Assembly: GCA_003283765.1 (NCBI GenBank)
Contig: QBVY01000002.1
Span: 48,772-112,771, forward strand
Source of the DNA: SAR86 cluster bacterium AG-313-N18
GTDB taxonomy: Bacteria; Pseudomonadota; Gammaproteobacteria; Magnimaribacterales; D2472
DNA: 64,000 bases
Direction: 5' to 3'
Shown here: positions 59,184 to 64,000 of the stretch, one piece after another
How positions within the stretch are numbered: the first letter of the stretch is position 1
Layout: every line of letters begins with the position of its first letter
Made by a program: the position numbers and the translations under genes
Notes under the pieces: generated by a model
Told to the model about the DNA's origin: nothing
Databases searched by the model: none
The model's input: only the letters and a program-made list of their open reading frames with translations

Positions 59184-60974
59184 ATGAAAAATATTAGAAA
59201 CTTTTCAATCATTGCCCATATTGATCATGGGAAATCGACCCTGTCTGATCGATTGATAGAGTATTGCGGAGGCCTTTCTCAAAGAGAAATGTCTGAGCAA
59301 ATTCTTGACTCAATGGATATAGAAAGAGAACGTGGAATTACCATAAAAGCTCAAGCTGTAACTCTTGATTACGAGAGAGATGGAGAAACCTATCAATTAA
59401 ATTTTATCGATACGCCTGGACATGTAGATTTTTCCTATGAAGTTTCTCGTTCATTATCAGCTTGTGAGGGTGCATTGCTGGTTGTTGATGGGTCTCAAGG
59501 CGTAGAAGCTCAAACATTAGCTAATTGTTACACAGCAGTCGATCAAAACCTTGAGGTGTTGGCTGTAATCAATAAAATCGATTTGCCTCAGTCAGAGCCA
59601 GATAGGGTAAAGCAAGAAATTGAAGATATGATTGGAATTGATGCAACTTCAGCTCCATTAGTAAGCGCTAAGACTGGTCAAGGAATAGAGGAGCTACTTG
59701 ATCTTTTGGTGGATAATATTCCATCGCCTGAAGGAGATCCAAGTGCAGATTTTGAGGCCTTAATTATTGATTCTTGGTTTGATGCATATCTTGGAGTCGT
59801 CTCCTTGATCAAAGTAATAAATGGGTCCATCAAACAGGGCCAAAAAATTAAGGTTTATACAACTCAACAATCATATCTAGCAGATCAAATCGGAATTTTT
59901 TCTCCAAAAAAAATTGCAAAAAAAGAATTAAATGTTGGTCAGGTTGGCTACATGGTAGCTGGCATCAAAAATATTCAGGGAGCCCCGGTTGGCGACACTA
60001 TCTTAGATTCAAAAAATGATACATCTAAGCCTTTACCTGGATTTCAAAAAGTTTTGCCAAAAGTTTTTGCATCTTTGTTTACGGTTGACTCTGATGAGTA
60101 TGAAAAGTTTCGAGATGCTCTCTCAAAACTAGTATTAAATGATTCTGCTTTGATATATGAGCCTGAGGTATCCGATGCATTGGGGTTTGGTTTTAGATGT
60201 GGTTTTTTAGGAACCCTGCATTTAGAAGTTGTTCGAGAAAGACTTGAAAGAGAATACGATCTAAATCTAATATCTACAGCTCCATCTGTTCAATATCAAG
60301 TGGTAAAGACTGATGGTGAGGTCATAGACTGCGATAGCCCATCTCAACTTCCAGCTCTTAGCAATGTTAGTGAAATCAGAGAGCCTTATGTTTTAGCAAC
60401 CATCTTGACTCCAAAAGATTATGTCGGGAATGTTATTACATTATGTACGCAAAAAAGAGGCACTCAGAAAGAAATGACATATTTTGGTAATCAAGTCTCT
60501 ATTGTGTTTGAAATGCCTCTTGCAGAAGTCATCATTGATTTTTTTGATCGACTAAAATCTACCACCAAAGGCTATGCATCTATTGAATACAATATCACTG
60601 AATTCAAAGCATCAAATTTAATTAAATTAGACGTTTTGCTTAATAATGATGTTGTTGATGCTTTGTCTATTATCATCCATAAAGATTTCGCAATGAGTCG
60701 AGGAAGAGAAGTGGCAAAAAATTTACAAAAACTTATTCCTCGTCAAATGTTTGATATACCCATACAAGTTGCTTTGGGGTCTAAAATTATTTCTCGCGAG
60801 ACAGTGAAGGCTCTTAGAAAGAATGTTACTGCAAAATGTTATGGTGGAGATATCACGCGTAAAAAGAAATTGCTTGAGAAACAGAAAGAAGGTAAAAAGA
60901 AAATGAAACAATTTGGTAGAGTCTCAATACCTCAGGAAGCATTTTTAAATTACTTCAATTCAGGAGAGAAATAA
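59184..60974 (+). CDS. lepA: Elongation factor 4 (LepA)
   Basis: Ribosome-bound translational GTPase, 596 residues. G1 [11 protein letters not shown]2 [10 protein letters not shown]3 DTPGHVDF, G4 NKID. The C-terminal domain unique to LepA ends [17 protein letters not shown]. It is followed by lepB with a one-base overlap (TAATG), as in most proteobacteria. Confidence 0.97.
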   Translation: MKNIRNFSIIAHIDHGKSTLSDRLIEYCGGLSQREMSEQILDSMDIERERGITIKAQAVTLDYERDGETYQLNFIDTPGHVDFSYEVSRSLSACEGALLVVDGSQGVEAQTLANCYTAVDQNLEVLAVINKIDLPQSEPDRVKQEIEDMIGIDATSAPLVSAKTGQGIEELLDLLVDNIPSPEGDPSADFEALIIDSWFDAYLGVVSLIKVINGSIKQGQKIKVYTTQQSYLADQIGIFSPKKIAKKELNVGQVGYMVAGIKNIQGAPVGDTILDSKNDTSKPLPGFQKVLPKVFASLFTVDSDEYEKFRDALSKLVLNDSALIYEPEVSDALGFGFRCGFLGTLHLEVVRERLEREYDLNLISTAPSVQYQVVKTDGEVIDCDSPSQLPALSNVSEIREPYVLATILTPKDYVGNVITLCTQKRGTQKEMTYFGNQVSIVFEMPLAEVIIDFFDRLKSTTKGYASIEYNITEFKASNLIKLDVLLNNDVVDALSIIIHKDFAMSRGREVAKNLQKLIPRQMFDIPIQVALGSKIISRETVKALRKNVTAKCYGGDITRKKKLLEKQKEGKKKMKQFGRVSIPQEAFLNYFNSGEK

Positions 60975-61849
60975 TGTTTGGTGATCCAATCTTCTTATTA
61001 TCTTTGCTGGCAGTATTTGGGCTCATAGGAGTTTGGATTTATCAAGTCTTGCAAGACACATTAACTGATCAGTCCCAGCAAATTATTTATATCGCAGGTC
61101 TTTCATCATCCCTGGTTGGCATCTATAGAATTTTTGTTAACGCAGGTGATTTAGGATCTGTTTTATTAATTGGCTCAGTAATCTGCTTAATTATTTTGAT
61201 GGTTGGTGTATTCACCAAAAATACTTTACTGAAAACAACAGGTAAAGGCTGGTTTGTTCCAGTTTTTCTAATTTTTGTCCTGCGAACCTTTATTTACGAA
61301 CCCTATCAGATTCCTTCTGGATCCATGATTCCTGGTCTTAAGGTTGGGGATTTCATTCTGGTCAATAAACATAGTTATGGCCTAAAGGTTAATAGAGTTG
61401 GCAATACTTTCGCCTTATCAGCAGATCCTGAATATGGAGATGTTGTTGTTTTTATCCCGCCGCATGTCAATGTGCCATACATAAAACGTTTAATAGGTAA
61501 GCCTGGAGACACCATTGGTTATCTTAATAAAAAAATATACGTAAATGGTAAAGCCATAAAGCAGGAACTTATTTCTACAGCACAGGAAGAGACCTTTTTG
61601 AGAGAAACTCTAGGTAATTCAGAGCGAATAATCAGGATTGTAGGAGGAAGCTCCTCCTATCCAGAGGAGTTCATGGTGCCAGCGAATCATTATTTTGTTA
61701 TGGGAGATAATAGAGATAATTCAAGCGATTCCAGATTCTGGGGATTTGTTCCAAAAGAAAACTTTATGGGTACTGGTGAATTAATTTGGATGTCATGGGA
61801 GTGTTGGACTTGCTTGCCATCCTTTGAAAGAGCAGGCTTTATTCAATAA
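60974..61849 (+). CDS. lepB: Signal peptidase I (LepB)
   Basis: Removes signal peptides at the outer face of the inner membrane. About three hydrophobic segments occupy the first ~105 residues (10-25, 38-55, 62-80, with a further one at 93-105). Catalytic Ser is S117 (IPSGSMIPGL) and Lys is K171 (VPYIKRLIGKPGD); GDNRDNSSDSRFWGFVP is box E. The length of 291 residues is standard. Confidence 0.95.
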   Translation: MFGDPIFLLSLLAVFGLIGVWIYQVLQDTLTDQSQQIIYIAGLSSSLVGIYRIFVNAGDLGSVLLIGSVICLIILMVGVFTKNTLLKTTGKGWFVPVFLIFVLRTFIYEPYQIPSGSMIPGLKVGDFILVNKHSYGLKVNRVGNTFALSADPEYGDVVVFIPPHVNVPYIKRLIGKPGDTIGYLNKKIYVNGKAIKQELISTAQEETFLRETLGNSERIIRIVGGSSSYPEEFMVPANHYFVMGDNRDNSSDSRFWGFVPKENFMGTGELIWMSWECWTCLPSFERAGFIQ

Positions 61850-61854
61850 ATTCT

Positions 61855-62508
61855 ATGAGTAAAAATTCTTTAGCAGTTAATAAATTATATTTGGAACTGC
61901 CTTTATTTAAACAAGCCTTTGTCCATAAAAGTGTTTCTTCAGACCATAACAATGAAAGGTTGGAGTTTCTGGGAGATGCAGTTTTAGAGATTGTTATATC
62001 CGAGTATCTTTTTAATCGTTTTACTGATTTGAATGAAGGTAAATTAACTCAAATGAGAGCATCCATAGTTAATACGCAATCGCTGGCAGAAATTTTTCAG
62101 CAATTGGATTGCAAGGATTTACTTCAAACCTCAAAGGGGACCAATAAATTAGATGAAACACACAAGCATTCAATTTTTGCTGGGACTCTAGAGGCCTGCA
62201 TCGGAGCAATTTTCATTGAGCTGGGCTATGAAGAGAGCAAAGACTTTGTATTGCAGCTTTTTCATAATCGTTTTTCCCTTCTAAATGCATCCGCAGAACT
62301 GAAAGATGCAAAATCAAGATTGCAAGAAGCCTTGCAGGTTAAAGGGGCTGAACTACCTAAATATTTAGTTACATCTAATAAACAGGGTAATTATTTCGAT
62401 TGCAGCGTGACGTTTAATGGCAAAATTTTTGAGGCATCTGATGCTATAAAGAAAGAATCTGAGCAGAAGGTCGCAGCATTGATTTTGATTGAATTGGGCC
62501 AATCATGA
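61855..62508 (+). CDS. rnc: Ribonuclease III
   Basis: Double-stranded RNA endonuclease for rRNA and mRNA processing. Signature NERLEFLGDAVLEIV at residues 33-47, the second catalytic acid in GTLEACIGAIFIELGY. The C-terminal dsRNA-binding domain is DAKSRLQEALQVKG through the end. It is 217 residues. The stop overlaps the era ATG by four bases. Confidence 0.95.
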   Translation: MSKNSLAVNKLYLELPLFKQAFVHKSVSSDHNNERLEFLGDAVLEIVISEYLFNRFTDLNEGKLTQMRASIVNTQSLAEIFQQLDCKDLLQTSKGTNKLDETHKHSIFAGTLEACIGAIFIELGYEESKDFVLQLFHNRFSLLNASAELKDAKSRLQEALQVKGAELPKYLVTSNKQGNYFDCSVTFNGKIFEASDAIKKESEQKVAALILIELGQS

Positions 62509-63413
62509 AAAAGCAGTTTTGTGGATATATTTCTATTGTTGGTAAGCCCAATGTTGGTAAATCAACTCTGCTAAATACCATCTTAGATAAAAAAATATCT
62601 ATCACCTCCCGTAAATCTCAAACTACTAGAAATAATATTCTAGGAGTAAAAACTGATGAAGAGTTCCAAATGATTTTCTTAGATACACCGGGCATTCATC
62701 TCAAAGCTACCAAAACCCTGAACAAGGTATTAAATCACTCGGCCTTAAGCGTTATTGAAGACTCTGATCTAGTTTTATTTGTGCTACAGCGAACCTCATT
62801 ACAGGATCAGGATCGCCAGGTTCTGAAGAAAATCAAAGAGACTCAAGTTCCTTCTATTTGCGTGTTAAATAAAGTTGATCAGGTGCAAAATAAGAATGAT
62901 CTTTTGCCCTTAATACAAGAGATAGATTCAATTTACTCTTTTAGTGACTATGTACCTATTTCTGCATTAAATCACGATGGCATTGAGGACTTGCTTGGGT
63001 GTATTAAAAAATCTTTACCAGAGAATAATCATTTATATCCAGCAGAACCTGAAGAAAAAGAAATTCCTGATAACTTTTTTATTAGTGAGCTTGTCAGGGA
63101 AAAGATTATTCGCTCGCTTGGAGATGAGTTGCCTCATGAAACCTATGTGGCAGTAGAAACAAAGGCCATGGAAGGAAAAATGTTATCGATAGGAGTCATC
63201 ATCTATGTTGCTAGAGATAGTCAAAAAAGTATTGTTATAGGTCATGAAGGCTCTAATTTAAAGAGAATAGGGCAGCAAACCAGAGTTGAGCTTGAAAAAA
63301 TGATTCACAAAAAAGTTTTGTTAAAAACTTTTGTTAAAGTAAATAAGAATTGGAATAACGATGCTCAGTATTTAAGCAGCCTGGGAGTAGGTAGCAACCA
63401 AGATGCCTCATAA
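62505..63413 (+). CDS. era: GTPase Era
   Basis: Essential 16S rRNA maturation GTPase. G1 GKPNVGKST (residues 13-21), G3 DTPGIH, G4 NKVDQ. The C-terminal KH domain (HETYVAVETKAMEGK, VIGHEGSNLKRIGQQTRVELEKM) binds the 3' end of 16S rRNA. The length of 302 residues is normal. The last 11 bases overlap recO. Confidence 0.96.
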   Translation: MKKQFCGYISIVGKPNVGKSTLLNTILDKKISITSRKSQTTRNNILGVKTDEEFQMIFLDTPGIHLKATKTLNKVLNHSALSVIEDSDLVLFVLQRTSLQDQDRQVLKKIKETQVPSICVLNKVDQVQNKNDLLPLIQEIDSIYSFSDYVPISALNHDGIEDLLGCIKKSLPENNHLYPAEPEEKEIPDNFFISELVREKIIRSLGDELPHETYVAVETKAMEGKMLSIGVIIYVARDSQKSIVIGHEGSNLKRIGQQTRVELEKMIHKKVLLKTFVKVNKNWNNDAQYLSSLGVGSNQDAS

Positions 63414-64000
63414 CTGGGAGCATTGCTTTCTTTTACATGCCAGGTCTTTTGGAGATACATCTATCATTGCAGATGTTTTTACCGAATCGTCTGGAAAAGT
63501 TTCTATCATGGCTAAGGGCGCAAAAAATCCTCGATCAAAGTTCTTTGGTCATTTACTGCCTTTCTCTGCTTTGAGAATAATTGTTACCGGTAAATCAGAG
63601 ATGAAGACTTTGACCCAGATAGACTCAAATTTTCTTTCTCAGTCAGTTAAGGGGCCACATGATCTTTATACCTATCTTTATGTAAATGAATTAATGATGC
63701 GTCTCTTGCCTAAAGGGCTACCAAATCAAGAGTTATATGACCTTTACCAAAGCTTTGTTGAGCTTGCCAGAGCAGATGCGATTTCTGAGCTAGATTTAAG
63801 GGTCTTTGAGCTAGATCTTCTTGATGTGCTTGGTTATGGAATTAATTTTGATACAGATAGTAAAGAAAATTCAGAGTTTAAAGATTCAATCATCTATTCA
63901 TACATGCCAGAAAAAGGATTTCATAATGCAGGTGATGTTGAAGGATTCTCTTCTAAGGAGATTGCAGCTATTAAAAATAGAACCCTTGAAGGAATTGATA
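63403..64000 (+). CDS. recO: DNA repair protein RecO (partial, runs off the window)
   Basis: The frame opens with ATG at 63403 (MPHNWEHCFLLHARSFGDTS) and stays open to the window end, giving about 199 residues of the usual ~240. The OB-fold N-terminus (FGDTSIIADVFTESSGKVSIMAKGAK) and the helical domain LYTYLYVNELMMRLLPKG ... DLRVFELDLLDVLGYG match RecO, which loads RecA with RecR. era-recO is a conserved order, and the start overlaps era by 11 bases. Confidence 0.92.
   Translation, partial: MPHNWEHCFLLHARSFGDTSIIADVFTESSGKVSIMAKGAKNPRSKFFGHLLPFSALRIIVTGKSEMKTLTQIDSNFLSQSVKGPHDLYTYLYVNELMMRLLPKGLPNQELYDLYQSFVELARADAISELDLRVFELDLLDVLGYGINFDTDSKENSEFKDSIIYSYMPEKGFHNAGDVEGFSSKEIAAIKNRTLEGID

Overview
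The window looks like a stretch of chromosome from an AT-rich (about one third G+C by eye), compact gammaproteobacterium. Intergenic gaps are short, start/stop overlaps (ATGA, TAATG) are frequent, and no IS, phage, CRISPR, tRNA or rRNA was found. Gene order follows Pseudomonas-type blocks: sucA-sucB-lpd-sucC-sucD; murJ-ribF-ileS-lspA-ispH; rpsP-rimM-trmD-rplS-xerD-dsbC-hom-thrC-prfB-lysS; rpoE-rseA-degP-lepA-lepB-rnc-era-recO. Together with base composition, monofunctional homoserine dehydrogenase and an acyl-CoA/SDR-rich accessory content, this suggests a streamlined marine lineage such as SAR86. That placement is inference.

Layout. 1-5 kb: end of the 2-oxoglutarate dehydrogenase and succinyl-CoA synthetase operon. 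5-14 kb: MATE exporter, hexapeptide acyltransferase and pdxB, then a tight minus-strand operon of two acyl-CoA synthetases, an LLM-type flavin oxidoreductase and selO. 14-24 kb: queuosine-precursor transporter, msrB, murJ, ribF, ileS, lspA, ispH, and cell-wall recycling genes ampD and ampG. 24-29 kb: groES-groEL, a PuuD-like membrane protein, and CorB-like and YpjD-like membrane proteins. 29-39 kb: the rpsP translation operon, threonine biosynthesis, prfB with its programmed frameshift, lysS and a PrsW-like protease. 39-46 kb: malate dehydrogenase, AlkB-like dioxygenase, an orphan ferredoxin reductase, an SDR, and an MFS/small membrane protein/GST operon. 46-54 kb: nrdAB divergent from glpK across a control region with NrdR and DnaA boxes, then a serA-like gene and an Old Yellow Enzyme. 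54-64 kb: ung behind a DnaA-box dyad, ygfZ, sdhE, the sigma-E envelope-stress operon and the lepA-recO block, with recO cut by the window end.

Most of the window is core housekeeping. The most unusual feature is in the rpsP operon: ribosomal protein S16 has an A/E/P-rich acidic C-terminal tail of about 100 residues, and L19, three genes downstream, has an acidic N-terminal extension of about 100 residues. Both are encoded by internally repeated DNA. Other points of interest are the NrdR/DnaA control region of nrdA, a perfect head-to-head DnaA-box palindrome in front of ung, and the acyl-CoA synthetase/LLM oxidoreductase/selO operon.
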